A stretch of 64,000 nucleotides of DNA from Pseudaminobacter soli (ex Li et al. 2025) (GCF_029892515.1 NZ_JARXVF010000001.1:2046001-2110000); one strand, 5' to 3'; shown: positions 1 through 8,392, counted from the stretch's first letter. Notes: generated from the letters alone by a model not told the origin. Program-made: numbers and translations.

Positions 1-300
1 CTGCGCCTTCTTGCCCGGCTCGCCCTTGGTCGGGTTGCTGCGGGCTTCGCGCTTGGTGAGGCCGGCCTCATCGAGGAAGCGGGCAACGCGGTCGGTCGGC
101 TGGGCGCCGTGGCTCAGCCAATGCTTGGCGCGGTCGGCGTCGAGCTTCACGCGCTCGCCGTCCTTGGGCAGCATCGGGTTCCAGGCGCCGATCGTCTCGA
201 TGAAACGGCCGTCGCGCGGGCTGCGCACGTCGGCGATGACGATGTGGTAGTAGGGGCGCTTCTTGGAGCCGGCGCGGGCCAGACGGATCTTCAACGACAT
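1..300 (-). CDS. rpsP: 30S ribosomal protein S16 (partial, runs off the window)
   Basis: Small-subunit ribosomal protein S16. Read leftwards from an ATG at 300, the protein begins [20 protein letters not shown] and continues through [21 protein letters not shown], the family hallmark of S16. One hundred codons are present with no stop, so the C-terminus lies outside the window. An AGGAG ribosome site sits 6-10 nt upstream of the start. It is the last visible member of the ffh - chorismate mutase - rpsP run, which in relatives continues to rimM and trmD. Constitutive, growth-rate-linked expression is expected from the family. Confidence 0.97.
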   Translation of the reverse strand, partial: MSLKIRLARAGSKKRPYYHIVIADVRSPRDGRFIETIGAWNPMLPKDGERVKLDADRAKHWLSHGAQPTDRVARFLDEAGLTKREARSNPTKGEPGKKAQ

Positions 301-326
301 TTTGGTTCTCCTAGGGTTCGTTCTGT

Positions 327-680
327 TCAGCTGGTCTGTTGGCCGCCGCTCGATGCGGCGGAATTCTCGGTGCCGTTAGAGGCAGCGATTGCCTCGTGAT
401 GGCGGATCACTTCGCGGATGATGAAGTTCAGGAACTTTTCCGCGAAATCGGGGTCGAGCTGCGCTTCGTCGGCGAGACGGCGCAGCCGTGCAATCTGGTT
501 CTGCTCGCGCGCCGGGTCAGCCGGCGGCAGGCCATGCGTAGCCTTCAGCACGCCCACAGCCTGAGTGCAGCGGAAGCGCTCGGCCAGCATGTGGACCAGT
601 GCGGCATCGATATTGTCGATCGAGGCGCGATATTGGGTGAGCAGGTTCTTGACGTCGGCGTCGTTCATCGCTGCACTCAC
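327..680 (-). CDS. Chorismate mutase, AroQ type
   Basis: A 117-residue, all-helical chorismate mutase that should convert chorismate to prephenate for phenylalanine and tyrosine synthesis. Visible family pattern: helix 1 with [30 protein letters not shown] (arginine in helix 1, arginine and lysine on helix 2), then an [32 protein letters not shown] core. The length fits a stand-alone domain. The chosen start is GTG at 680, which overlaps the ffh stop (GTGA) and suggests translational coupling; an in-frame ATG at 668 is the alternative. The serine/glycine tail after residue 100 looks unstructured. Confidence 0.9.
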   Translation of the reverse strand: MSAAMNDADVKNLLTQYRASIDNIDAALVHMLAERFRCTQAVGVLKATHGLPPADPAREQNQIARLRRLADEAQLDPDFAEKFLNFIIREVIRHHEAIAASNGTENSAASSGGQQTS

Positions 681-2257
681 TTCTTCTTGCCCAGGCCCGG
701 AAGGCCGCCACCGCCAAGGCCGGGCAGCTTCATGCCGCCGGGCAGGCCGGGAAGCCCGCCGCCATTGCCAAGACCGGGCAGACCGCCCGGCAGGCCCTTG
801 CCGAGGCCGGCGGCTTCCGCCTGCTTCTTCAGCGCTTCGAGCTGCTTGGGGTCCATCTTGGAAAGGTCAGGCATGCCGCCCCCGGGCATCATGCCGCCAA
901 GGCCCATCTTGGAGGCCAGGCCGCCCATCATGCCGCGCATGAGACCGCCGCCTTTGCCCTTGCCGCCCATGGCCTTCATCATGTCAGCCATCTGGCGGTG
1001 CATTTTCAGCAGCTTGTTGATCTCGGCCGCATCGGAGCCGGAGCCGGCGGCGATGCGCTTCTTGCGGCTGTGCTTGAGGATGTCGGGATTGGCGCGCTCG
1101 GCCTTGGTCATCGACGAGATGATGGCGAGCTGGCGGCCGAACATCTTGTCGTCCAGACCGGCCGCAGCCATCTGGTCCTTCATCTTGCCCATGCCCGGCA
1201 TCATGCCCATGATGCCGCCCATGCCGCCCATCTTCTGCATCTGGCCAAGCTGGTCGGCGAGGTCGTTCAGGTCGAACTTGCCCGACTGCATCTTCCTGGC
1301 CATCGCCGCGGCCTTTTCCGCGTCGATGGTTTCGGCGGCCTTCTCGACCAGCGAGACGATGTCGCCCATGCCGAGGATGCGGTCGGCGATGCGCTTGGGA
1401 TGGAATTCCTCCAGCCCGTCCATCTTTTCGCCGGTGCCGATGAGCTTGATCGGCTTGCCGGTGACGGCGCGCATGGAAAGGGCCGCGCCGCCGCGGCCGT
1501 CGCCGTCCATGCGGGTGAGCACCAGGCCGGTGATGCCGACGCGTTCGTCAAAATTCTTGGCGAGGTTGACGGCGTCCTGACCGGTGAGGCTGTCAGCGAC
1601 GAGGAGAATTTCGTGCGGGTTCGAGGCCTTCTTGATGTCGGCCATCTCGACCATCAGCGGCTCGTCGATATGCGTACGGCCGGCGGTGTCGAGGATCACG
1701 ACGTCATGGCCGCCGAGCTTGGCCGCCTGCACGGCGCGCTTGGCGATGTCGACCGGCGTCTGGCCGGCGATGATTGGGAGCGTGGCGACCTTGGTCTGCT
1801 CGCCGAGCTGGCGCAGCTGCTCCTGCGCAGCCGGGCGGCGCGTGTCGAGCGAGGCCATGAGCACTTTCTTGCCCTGGCGCTCGGTGAGGCGCTTCGCGAT
1901 CTTGGCGGTGGAAGTGGTCTTGCCCGAGCCCTGCAGGCCGACCATCATGACGACGACCGGCGCGGGCGCGTTGAGATCGATGGCGACGCCCTCGGCGCCC
2001 AGCATGTCGACCAGCTCGTCATGGACGATCTTGACGACCATCTGGCCGGGCTTGATCGACTTCAGAACGGTCGCGCCGACGGCCTTTTCGCGCACGCGGT
2101 CAACGAAGGAACGCACGACCTCCAGCGCCACGTCGGCCTCGATGAGGGCACGGCGCACCTCGCGCAGGGCAGCCGAAACATCGGCTTCCGACAGCGCGCC
2201 ACGGCCGGTGAGGCCGTTGAGAATGGAGCCAAGTCGCTCTTGCAGCGAATCGAACAT
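677..2257 (-). CDS. ffh: Signal recognition particle GTPase Ffh
   Basis: The 526-residue SRP54 homologue, which binds 4.5S RNA and signal sequences and docks on FtsY for co-translational membrane targeting. Residues 1-90 form the N domain. The G domain carries GLQGSGKTT (107-115), DTAGR (190-194) and TRMDGDGRGG (248-257). The methionine-rich M domain starts near 325. Residues 430-526 form a long Gly/Met/Leu/Pro tail with repeated GLPG units, longer than in E. coli Ffh. The ATG at 2257 is preceded by AAGGAAG and gives the canonical start MFDSLQERLG; an upstream frame extension has no such support. It overlaps the chorismate mutase gene by four bases. Its receptor gene ftsY lies at 55.6-57.4 kb. 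Confidence 0.98.
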   Translation of the reverse strand: MFDSLQERLGSILNGLTGRGALSEADVSAALREVRRALIEADVALEVVRSFVDRVREKAVGATVLKSIKPGQMVVKIVHDELVDMLGAEGVAIDLNAPAPVVVMMVGLQGSGKTTSTAKIAKRLTERQGKKVLMASLDTRRPAAQEQLRQLGEQTKVATLPIIAGQTPVDIAKRAVQAAKLGGHDVVILDTAGRTHIDEPLMVEMADIKKASNPHEILLVADSLTGQDAVNLAKNFDERVGITGLVLTRMDGDGRGGAALSMRAVTGKPIKLIGTGEKMDGLEEFHPKRIADRILGMGDIVSLVEKAAETIDAEKAAAMARKMQSGKFDLNDLADQLGQMQKMGGMGGIMGMMPGMGKMKDQMAAAGLDDKMFGRQLAIISSMTKAERANPDILKHSRKKRIAAGSGSDAAEINKLLKMHRQMADMMKAMGGKGKGGGLMRGMMGGLASKMGLGGMMPGGGMPDLSKMDPKQLEALKKQAEAAGLGKGLPGGLPGLGNGGGLPGLPGGMKLPGLGGGGLPGLGKKK

Positions 2258-2656
2258 CGTTCTTCCTTCTGTCTCTGACTGGTTTCCCCGCCAGAGGTAA
2301 TGGTTCCGCGCCCAAGAGCCAAGCACTCGAGCAAATGCCCAAAGCCGAATGGCACCCGGGGGCGCATCGCGCTGCCGGGTGTTGGCCTCCGGGATCGTAC
2401 TATACCCCTAAGGGGTCCCGGTCGGCTGCTCGGAGTGGTCTACTCGTCGCGGAATTGCCGGCGTGTAGACAGGAAAACGAGGACGGAGTCAAGGCAAACC
2501 GCGGATTTGCGGCCCTTGAAGGCAAGAAAACCGGCGCTTGAGAGCATGATCCCGAAAAGTTGCAGACTTTTTGGACAAGATCATGCTTCAAAAAAACGCC
2601 GGTTTCGAAGCGTGCAGCGCGCTGGTTCAGGGCGCGCCGCGGGACAGGATAAGCGA
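2258..2656. other. Intergenic region between ffh and asd
   Basis: About 400 bases with no convincing gene. It should hold the minus-strand promoter of ffh; a TATAGT hexamer on the minus strand (2404-2399) next to a small ACCCCT-A-AGGGGT inverted repeat (2404-2416) is a possible -10, but no good -35 is seen. The half nearer asd contains the 43-nt palindromic repeat at 2544-2586. Short frames here have no family resemblance. Confidence 0.5.
2544..2586. repeat. 43-nt palindromic intergenic repeat, copy 1
   Basis: Outer arms GCATGATC (2544-2551) and GATCATGC (2579-2586) and inner arms AAAAGT (2555-2560) and ACTTTT (2566-2571) form a bulged hairpin. A second copy of the same length, in opposite orientation, lies at 55562-55604. 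Palindromes starting GCATGATCCCGAAAAG are, from memory, frequent in Mesorhizobium-like genomes. It lies 70 nt beyond the asd stop and could end or stabilise that transcript; no U-rich tail is present. Confidence 0.75.
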
Positions 2657-3691
2657 TCAGGCCGCCTGCTTCTTCGGCGAGATCAGGCCGCGGCCGACCA
2701 GAAGCTCGGCGATCTGCACGGCGTTCAGCGCAGCGCCCTTGCGCAGGTTGTCGGAGACGATCCACATGGCAAGGCCGTTCTCGACAGTCGCGTCCTCGCG
2801 GATGCGCGAGATGTACGTCGCGTCCTCGCCGGCAGCCTCGATCGGGGTGGCGTAGCCGCCGTTCTCATGCTTGTCGATGACCAGGCAGCCCGGCGCCTCG
2901 CGCAGGATATCGCGCGCCTCGTCCGGTGTGATCGGGCTTTCGAACTCGATGTTGACGGCTTCCGAGTGGCCGATGAACACCGGCACGCGCACGGCGGTGG
3001 CCGTCAGCTTGATCTTGGGGTCGAGCATCTTCTTGGTCTCGGCCATCATCTTCCACTCTTCCTTCGTGTAGCCGTCTTCCATGAACACGTCGATGTGCGG
3101 GATGACGTTGAAGGCAATGCGCTTGGTGAACTTCTTGGCCTCGACCGGATCGGCGACGAAGACGGCGCGGGTCTGGGTGAAGAGCTCATCCATGCCTTCC
3201 TTGCCGGCGCCGGAGACCGACTGGTAGGTGGAGACGACGACGCGCTTGATCTTGGCCTTGTCGTGCAGCGGCTTCAGCGCCACGACGAGCTGGGCGGTCG
3301 AGCAGTTCGGATTGGCGATGATGTTCTTCTTGGGGAAGCCCGCGATTGCATCCGGGTTCACTTCCGGCACGATCAGCGGCACCTCGGCGTCGTAGCGCCA
3401 GGCCGAAGAGTTGTCGATGACGACGCAGCCCTGCTTGCCGATCTTGGGCGACCACTCCTTGGAGATGTTGCCGCCTGCCGACATCAGGCAGATGTCGGTG
3501 TCGGAGAAGTCATAGGTGTCTAGCGCCCTCACCTTCAGCGTCTTGTCGCCATAGGACACTTCGGTGCCCTGGCTGCGGCGGGAGGCCAGCGGCACCACCT
3601 CATCGGCCGGAAAGCCGCGTTCCTCGAGGATATTGAGCATTTCCCGGCCCACATTGCCCGTGGCGCCGACGATCGCAACCTTGAAACCCAT
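2657..3691 (-). CDS. asd: Aspartate-semialdehyde dehydrogenase
   Basis: Reduces L-aspartyl phosphate to aspartate semialdehyde with NADPH, the branch point to lysine/diaminopimelate, threonine and methionine. The 344 residues open with the nucleotide-binding GATGNVG (9-15). The catalytic cysteine is C130 in NPNCST, and the substrate-binding arginine and catalytic histidine lie in RVPVFIGHSEAV (R235, H242). Length and order match the family. It stands alone between ffh and the leuB unit, with an unusually structured leader upstream (3692-4014). Together with dapF at 58.7 kb it covers two steps of the diaminopimelate branch in this window. Confidence 0.97.
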   Translation of the reverse strand: MGFKVAIVGATGNVGREMLNILEERGFPADEVVPLASRRSQGTEVSYGDKTLKVRALDTYDFSDTDICLMSAGGNISKEWSPKIGKQGCVVIDNSSAWRYDAEVPLIVPEVNPDAIAGFPKKNIIANPNCSTAQLVVALKPLHDKAKIKRVVVSTYQSVSGAGKEGMDELFTQTRAVFVADPVEAKKFTKRIAFNVIPHIDVFMEDGYTKEEWKMMAETKKMLDPKIKLTATAVRVPVFIGHSEAVNIEFESPITPDEARDILREAPGCLVIDKHENGGYATPIEAAGEDATYISRIREDATVENGLAMWIVSDNLRKGAALNAVQIAELLVGRGLISPKKQAA

Positions 3692-3708
3692 CTTGAGATT
3701 ACTCCTGT

Positions 3709-3785
3709 CCCTCTCCGCTCGCTTCTTGGAGAAAGCCCGCCGGCCGTTGCGGGCTCTTCACCCCCGGGCCAGACCCGGGAGAGGG
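3709..3785. repeat. Nested palindromic element in the asd leader
   Basis: Outer arms CCCTCTCC (3709-3716) and GGAGAGGG (3778-3785) enclose a hairpin AGCCCGC (3734-3740)/GCGGGCT (3749-3755) and a CCCGGG-CCAGA-CCCGGG stem. CCCTCTCC...GGAGAGGG palindromes resemble rhizobial intergenic mosaic repeats. The element ends 18 nt upstream of the asd start codon, so it would be part of the asd mRNA leader. Confidence 0.6.
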
Positions 3786-3961
3786 TGAGCAGGCCAAGGG
3801 AAATCAGACCGTAGTGGTCGTTTTTTTGGCCGTAGTTTTGGTCGAAAGCAGGGATGCGTTTCCGCGCCCGGCACGATGGTTCACATCATGGCCGGGAAAA
3901 TCGAATGCGAGATGAGCCGAAAAATGGCCGCGCATCGGAGGGTTCCCTGTTCGCCGCTGCT

Positions 3962-3980
3962 TTTACGCACTTTGCGTAAA
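3962..3980. promoter_or_regulatory. Perfect inverted repeat, candidate operator upstream of asd
   Basis: TTTACGCA-CTT-TGCGTAAA: two perfect 8-bp arms around a 3-bp spacer, AT-rich within GC-rich DNA. It lies about 270 bp upstream of asd and just beyond the GNAT stop. The shape fits a dimeric regulator site. The regulator is unknown; function is inference. Confidence 0.4.
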
Positions 3981-4014
3981 TAGTCAATCGAGCGCGAAGG
4001 GCAATGAAGGACCG

Positions 4015-4509
4015 TCATCCCTCTTCCTTGCCGGCAAGCGCTGCAAGCGCATCGCCGTTGAAGCGCAAGAAGATTTTCTGGTCGTGCCGCTCGGCGCCGA
4101 GCCGATCGTAGAAGCGCAGCGCGCCCTCGTTCCAGTTTTCCGTGGTGAGGTCTATGCGGCCGATGCCTTCGGTTAGGCAATGCCGGGCCAGAAAGCGGAT
4201 CATGGCCTGCCCTGCCCCGCTGTTGCGGGCGCCATCGCGGACGAACAGGTCCTTCAGGATCATCAGCCTTTCGAGATCGACGCCCGGATGCGCGATCGCG
4301 ACAGAGGCAAGGCCGGCGATTTCTCGGCCGGAATAGGCCAGAGCGAAATGCGGATAAGCGGGGCTTTCGCTTGCCAGCCAGCCCCGCGCTTTTGCCAGAG
4401 CCTCCTCGAAGGGAAGCTCCGGCTGTCTGTAGTGAACGGCCATCTCGCCGAGAATGGCCGCGAGGTCCGGGGCATCATCAGAAGTTGCCCAGCGAACCTC
4501 GACGCTCAT
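4015..4509 (-). CDS. GNAT-family N-acetyltransferase
   Basis: A 164-residue acetyl-CoA-dependent acyltransferase of unknown substrate. The fold pattern is visible: N-terminal VRWATSDDAPDLAAILGEM, central LKDLFVRDGARNSGAGQAMIRFLAR in the position of the acetyl-CoA loop (R-x-x-G-x-G/A), and a C-terminal TTENWNEGALRFYDRLGAERHD segment. The start ATG at 4509 lies one base after the leuB stop (TAA-T-ATG), so the gene is probably co-transcribed and translationally coupled with leuB. The cysteine/proline-rich upstream extension of the frame is leuB sequence read out of frame. No link with leucine synthesis is evident beyond position. Confidence 0.85.
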   Translation of the reverse strand: MSVEVRWATSDDAPDLAAILGEMAVHYRQPELPFEEALAKARGWLASESPAYPHFALAYSGREIAGLASVAIAHPGVDLERLMILKDLFVRDGARNSGAGQAMIRFLARHCLTEGIGRIDLTTENWNEGALRFYDRLGAERHDQKIFLRFNGDALAALAGKEEG

Positions 4510-4510
4510 A

Positions 4511-5623
4511 TTACGCCGCCAGCGCCAGGAATTTTGCGACGATGGCGTCGCCCATCTGGGTGGTGCTGACCTCGGTCCTGCCCTCGGACATGATGTCCTT
4601 GGTGCGCAGGCCGTCGTCCAACACTGCGGCGATGGCTGCTTCGAGGCGGTCGGCCTCGGCAACCATGTTGAAGGAATAGCGCAGGCACATGGCAAACGAC
4701 GCGATCATGGCGATCGGGTTGGCAATGCCCTTGCCGGCGATGTCCGGCGCCGAGCCGTGCACCGGCTCATAGAGCGCCTTGCGCTTGCCGGTCGTGGCAT
4801 CTGGCGCGCCCAGCGAGGCCGAAGGCAGCATGCCGAGCGAGCCGGTGAGCATGGCGGCAACGTCCGACAGCATGTCGCCGAACAGGTTGTCGGTGAGGAT
4901 GACGTCGAACTGCTTGGGCCAGCGCACGAGCTGCATGCCGCCGGCGTCGGCCAGCATGTGCTCGAGCTGGACGTCGGCATACTTGGCCTTGTGGGTCTGG
5001 GTGACCACTTCCTTCCACAGCACGCCCGACTTCATGACATTGTGCTTTTCCATCGAGGTGACCTTGTTGCCGCGCGTACGCGCCAGCTCGAAGGCCACAC
5101 CGGTGATGCGCTCGATCTCGTAGGTGTCGTAGACCTGGGTGTCGATGCCGCGCTTCTGGCCGTTGCCGAGATCGATGATCTCCTTGGGCTCGCCGAAGTA
5201 GACGCCGCCGGTTAGCTCGCGCAGGATGAGGATGTCGAGGGCTTCGACCACCTCGGGCTTGAGCGAGGAGGACGAAGCGAGCGCCGGATAGCAGATCGCC
5301 GGACGCAGGTTGGCGAACAGCTGCATGTCCTTGCGCAGGCGCAGCAGGCCGGCCTCGGGGCGAACCTCGTAAGGCACGTCGGCCCACTTCGGACCGCCGA
5401 CGGCGCCGAACAGGACCGCGTCGGCTGCCATGGCCTTTTCCATGTCGGCATCGGAGATCGACTGGCCGTGTGCGTCATAGGCCGAGCCGCCGACCAGGCC
5501 TTCTTCGGTCTCGAAACCGCTGCCGAATTTTTCATTCATGGCCGCAATGAGCTTGCGGACTTCGTTCATCGCCTCGGGGCCAATGCCGTCGCCCGGCAGG
5601 AGGAGGAGCTTGCGCGTTGCCAT
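4511..5623 (-). CDS. leuB: 3-isopropylmalate dehydrogenase
   Basis: Oxidatively decarboxylates 3-isopropylmalate to 2-oxoisocaproate with NAD in leucine synthesis. Signature stretches: [13 protein letters not shown] at the start, [17 protein letters not shown] (substrate arginines), the [10 protein letters not shown] metal-binding aspartates, and [20 protein letters not shown] for NAD binding. The 370-residue length is typical. The GNAT gene follows one base after the stop. leuD lies 3.8 kb away on the same strand, separated by a plus-strand operon and the RidA pair, so the leu genes are not one operon here. Confidence 0.97.
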   Translation of the reverse strand: MATRKLLLLPGDGIGPEAMNEVRKLIAAMNEKFGSGFETEEGLVGGSAYDAHGQSISDADMEKAMAADAVLFGAVGGPKWADVPYEVRPEAGLLRLRKDMQLFANLRPAICYPALASSSSLKPEVVEALDILILRELTGGVYFGEPKEIIDLGNGQKRGIDTQVYDTYEIERITGVAFELARTRGNKVTSMEKHNVMKSGVLWKEVVTQTHKAKYADVQLEHMLADAGGMQLVRWPKQFDVILTDNLFGDMLSDVAAMLTGSLGMLPSASLGAPDATTGKRKALYEPVHGSAPDIAGKGIANPIAMIASFAMCLRYSFNMVAEADRLEAAIAAVLDDGLRTKDIMSEGRTEVSTTQMGDAIVAKFLALAA

Positions 5624-5931
5624 CTGAGAAAACCTTTCGGAAAGCCGTGAACCGCGGCCTTGCTAAACGCCATGGGCGTGACACGCAAGACTGAATGGCT
5701 TGGTGCAGCAAGGGAAGTTTTTTCGTGCGGCTTGCCGGCGCTGAAAGCGGAGGTGGCGACCCGCCCGCTGCGCCATCGCGCCGCCGATCCCCCGACTTCA
5801 TCTGACATAGCCGCTCTCGGCTTATTTCGGCTCGCTTTCGCAAATCCGTCGCTCAAAAAAAATCTTCGCCCCGCGATCCGTTCCTGTCGCTCGGTTCGTC
5901 TTTGGTGTGTCCGTCCAGAAAGGAGACACTG
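5624..5931. other. Divergent promoter region between leuB and the monooxygenase operon
   Basis: 308 bases shared by two divergent units (leuB leftwards, ABM-SDR-ECF rightwards). No gene, repeat or convincing sigma-factor site was identified. An AGGAG ribosome site for the rightward operon is at 5921-5925. Confidence 0.4.
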
Positions 5932-6237
5932 ATGGCCACCGAACCTGTCATTCTGATCAACCTGCTCAAGGTCGACCCGAGCAAGCAAGAAGCGCTGATC
6001 ACGCTTTTGAAACGCAACATCGAAACGGTCGTCAGCACGCTTGACGGCTGGCGGGCAAGCCGGCTCGTCGCCGCCAAGGACGGCGCGAACGTCATCATTT
6101 ATTCCGAGTGGGACACGCCAGCCGCTGTCGAAGCGATGCGGAATGACCCGCGCATGAAAGCCTATTTCCCGCAGATTCTCGACCTGGCGAGCTTCGACTC
6201 GGTTCTGGGCGAGACAGTGTTCGGCGAGAGCAAGTGA
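5932..6237 (+). CDS. Antibiotic biosynthesis monooxygenase (ABM) domain protein
   Basis: A 101-residue single-domain protein of the dimeric alpha/beta-barrel ABM class, which includes haem-degrading and quinone-type monooxygenases. Typical features are the opening VILINLLKVDPSKQEALITLLKRN, the central TLDGWRASRLVAAKDGANVIIYSEWDT and the final helix with MRNDPRMKAYFPQI. The ATG at 5932 is chosen because AGGAG lies 7 nt upstream; an in-frame upstream ATG at 5902 lacks this. It is first in a tight operon with an SDR and an ECF sigma factor (10 nt, then a 4-nt overlap), suggesting a shared oxidative detoxification role. The substrate is unknown. Confidence 0.85.
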   Translation: MATEPVILINLLKVDPSKQEALITLLKRNIETVVSTLDGWRASRLVAAKDGANVIIYSEWDTPAAVEAMRNDPRMKAYFPQILDLASFDSVLGETVFGESK

Positions 6238-6247
6238 GGGGCGCGCT

Positions 6248-7033
6248 ATGACCAGGATGGATCTTCAAGGACGTCGCGTCCTCATCACCGGCGGCAGCGC
6301 CGGGCTCGGCCGGGCCATTGCCGAAGCAGCGCTCGGTCGTGGTGCCGACGTCACCGTGATCGCCCGAGGCGCGGCGCGGCTGGCCGAGGTCGCGCGACTG
6401 GGAGCGAGGGTGCTGGCTGGCGACGCCACCGACGCCGCCTTCATGGACGCCTCGGTTCGCGAAACCCAGCCAGACGTCCTGATCCTCAACGCGGGCGCGC
6501 CGCTCGCCATGGGGCAGATAGACGAACTGGATTTCGAGGACTTTTCGACCAACTGGAATGTCGATGCAAAAGCAGGGCTTGCCGGGATTCAGGCCGCTTT
6601 CCGCGCGCCGATGGCGACAGGCTCGCGGGTTCTGGTCATGTCGAGCGGCGCGGCGATGGTGCTCAGCGCCGCGCATATTCCCAACCAGAGCCTTTACCTG
6701 TCCGGTGGCTATGTCGGAGCCAAATACATGCTCTGGTTCATGGCCCACAACGCCAACGCCGTTTCGGAAAGGCGCGGGCTGGGAATCCACTTCCAGGTGC
6801 TGGCACCCACGCAGCTGATGGCCGGAACGCAGCTGGGGCTGAACGTCGCGTCGGCCTATGCCGACCTCAAGGGCGTTACGCCCGAAGCCTATCTGCAGCA
6901 GCGCTATGGCCCGCCGCTTACGCCTTCTCATCTCGGCGAGCAGGTCGCGGACATTCTTTCCGATCCGCGCTATCGTTCGGGGGTGGCCTACGGGCTGACG
7001 GTTGGAGGCGCGCCTGTGGGGCTTGATACATGA
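6248..7033 (+). CDS. Short-chain dehydrogenase/reductase (SDR)
   Basis: A 261-residue NAD(P)-dependent oxidoreductase of the classical SDR type. The cofactor motif TGGSAGLG lies near residues 15-22, NAG appears in LILNAGAP, the catalytic serine is in VMSSGAA, and the catalytic pair is YVGAK (YxxxK). Its stop overlaps the start of the sigma factor gene (ATGA), so production of the two is probably coupled. ECF sigma factors with SnoaL-like tails are known to neighbour oxidoreductases, often as targets of the sigma factor. The substrate cannot be predicted. Confidence 0.92.
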   Translation: MTRMDLQGRRVLITGGSAGLGRAIAEAALGRGADVTVIARGAARLAEVARLGARVLAGDATDAAFMDASVRETQPDVLILNAGAPLAMGQIDELDFEDFSTNWNVDAKAGLAGIQAAFRAPMATGSRVLVMSSGAAMVLSAAHIPNQSLYLSGGYVGAKYMLWFMAHNANAVSERRGLGIHFQVLAPTQLMAGTQLGLNVASAYADLKGVTPEAYLQQRYGPPLTPSHLGEQVADILSDPRYRSGVAYGLTVGGAPVGLDT

Positions 7034-7887
7034 AAGCTGAGGAATTCGAAGAACGTCTGCGCACGCTCAGGCCGCGACTGCATCGCTATTGCGCGCGCAT
7101 GACGGGTTCGACCGTGGACGGGGAAGACGTGCTACAGGATACGCTGATCAAGGCCCTGCGTGCACAGGCGGAAGGCACGCAGGTGGACAATCTCGAATCG
7201 TGGCTCCTGCGTATCGCACACAATACGTGCCTCGATTTCCTGCGTCACAGATCGCGGAACACGGTCGTCCCGCTTGCCGAAGACATCGAGGATGCGCCGC
7301 TACCGGAAGCCGATATTGTCGTGGTCGGGTTTCACACGTTCCTGCAACTGCCCGAGTTGCAACGCTGCGCCGTGATCCTCAAGGATGTGCTCGGTCATTC
7401 GGTCGAAGAGGTTGCGACGATCGCCGACTGCTCGCCTGCGGCAGCCAAATCGGCGCTCCAGCGCGGGCGCGCTGCGCTGCGGCAACTGGCGCGGCAGCCG
7501 GAAGACACTCGGCTTCCTCTGTTGTCGGATGCGGACAGGCAGAAGATGGCCGTTTACGTCAGGCTGTTTCAGGGCGGCGACTTCGATGCGATCCGCGCCA
7601 TGCTGGCCGATGACGTAAAGCTCGATCTCGTGAACAGGCTCAAGCTCGAAGGCCGCCAGAGCATCGGTCGCTACTTCACCCGCTACGCCGAGGAGACGAA
7701 ATGGACCTTCGCCTTTGGCGCCGTCGAGGGGCGGCCGGCAATGCTCGTATTCGACGCTGCCGGTCCGATGGAAAAACCCGCGCATTTCGTTCTGATCGAC
7801 TGGCAGAACGACAGGATCGCGGCGATCCGCGATTTCCTGTTTGCCCCTTATGCGATCGAAACAGCCGATTGGGCACGGCTGGGTTGA
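7030..7887 (+). CDS. ECF sigma factor with SnoaL-like C-terminal domain
   Basis: A 285-residue group-IV sigma factor. Region 2 spans about residues 10-75 (RPRLHRYCARMTGSTVDGEDVLQDTLIKAL) and region 4 about 105-155 (LPELQRCAVILKDVLGHSVEEVATIADCSP). An NTF2/SnoaL-like domain fills residues 170-285 (YVRLFQGGDFDAIRAMLADDVKLDLVNRL). In several ECF families such a tail replaces a separate anti-sigma factor and modulates activity, and no anti-sigma gene is present here. The DGGGK-type motif typical of ECF41 is not evident, so the subgroup is uncertain. It is last in the ABM-SDR-ECF operon and may regulate that operon. Confidence 0.9.
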   Translation: MKAEEFEERLRTLRPRLHRYCARMTGSTVDGEDVLQDTLIKALRAQAEGTQVDNLESWLLRIAHNTCLDFLRHRSRNTVVPLAEDIEDAPLPEADIVVVGFHTFLQLPELQRCAVILKDVLGHSVEEVATIADCSPAAAKSALQRGRAALRQLARQPEDTRLPLLSDADRQKMAVYVRLFQGGDFDAIRAMLADDVKLDLVNRLKLEGRQSIGRYFTRYAEETKWTFAFGAVEGRPAMLVFDAAGPMEKPAHFVLIDWQNDRIAAIRDFLFAPYAIETADWARLG

Positions 7888-7995
7888 AATGCCGGCTCGC
7901 GCAGGCGTCGTGCTCGCGCCTGCGCGAGTTCTATTTCGGTTGGGGCGGGGCTAAGAGGGCTGTGGCGTAAACGTCGCCCCATCTAAGGCTCAACA

Positions 7996-8376
7996 TCACC
8001 CCCGCCTGAGCGCGGTCACCTCAATCTCGATCTTCATGTCCGGCTTGATGAGCTGGCAGACGATCATGGTCGCTGCAGGCCGGATCTCGCCAAAAAACTC
8101 GCCGAGGACCGGGAACACGATATCGGCACAACGCTGGTCGGTGATGTAGTAGTGCGCGCGCACCACGTCGGCGAGCGAGAAGCCGCCCTCCTCCAGCGCC
8201 TTGGCGATGGTGGCCAGGCAGTTGCGGGTCTGGTCCTCTATGCTCTGGGGCATGGTCATGGTGGCGTAGTCGTAGCCGGTCGTTCCGGAGACGAAACACC
8301 AATCGCCCTGCACGACCGCGCGCGAATAGCCGGCGGTTTTCTCGAAGGGCGATCCGGTCGAAATCAATTTGCGCAT
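7996..8376 (-). CDS. RidA/YjgF family protein
   Basis: A 126-residue trimeric RidA-superfamily protein. True RidA hydrolyses reactive enamines and imines such as 2-aminoacrylate. The family arginine that holds the substrate carboxylate is present in EIRPAATMIV (R99), and the closing KIEIEVTALR strand is typical. The start ISTGSPFEKTAGYSRAVVQGDWCFVSGTTG is closer to RidA-like subfamilies than to archetypal RidA, so activity may differ. It lies 16 nt downstream of the exported Ivy-like gene on the same strand, probably in one operon. The nearby leuB and leuD make a link to branched-chain amino acid metabolism tempting but unproven. Confidence 0.9.
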   Translation of the reverse strand: MRKLISTGSPFEKTAGYSRAVVQGDWCFVSGTTGYDYATMTMPQSIEDQTRNCLATIAKALEEGGFSLADVVRAHYYITDQRCADIVFPVLGEFFGEIRPAATMIVCQLIKPDMKIEIEVTALRRG

Positions 8377-8392
8377 GGAAAGGGCTCCCGAC

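Larger units (their letters stand above)
3692..4014. other. asd 5' leader and intergenic region
   Basis: 323 bases without a supported gene between the GNAT stop and asd. It holds a nested palindromic element (3709-3785) right before asd and a perfect inverted repeat (3962-3980) further upstream. Because asd is read leftwards, both lie in its leader or promoter. A 99-codon frame on the minus strand (3881-4180) mostly overlaps the GNAT gene and is not taken as real. Confidence 0.5.

Noticed and set aside
3881-4180. A 99-codon minus-strand frame upstream of asd
   Set aside because: It mostly overlaps the GNAT gene in another frame and its arginine/histidine-rich sequence resembles no family.
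5885-5915. A possible ECF41-type promoter (TGTCGCT ... CGTC) before the monooxygenase operon
   Set aside because: The spacing is 20 instead of about 16 and the start would fall almost on the ribosome site.
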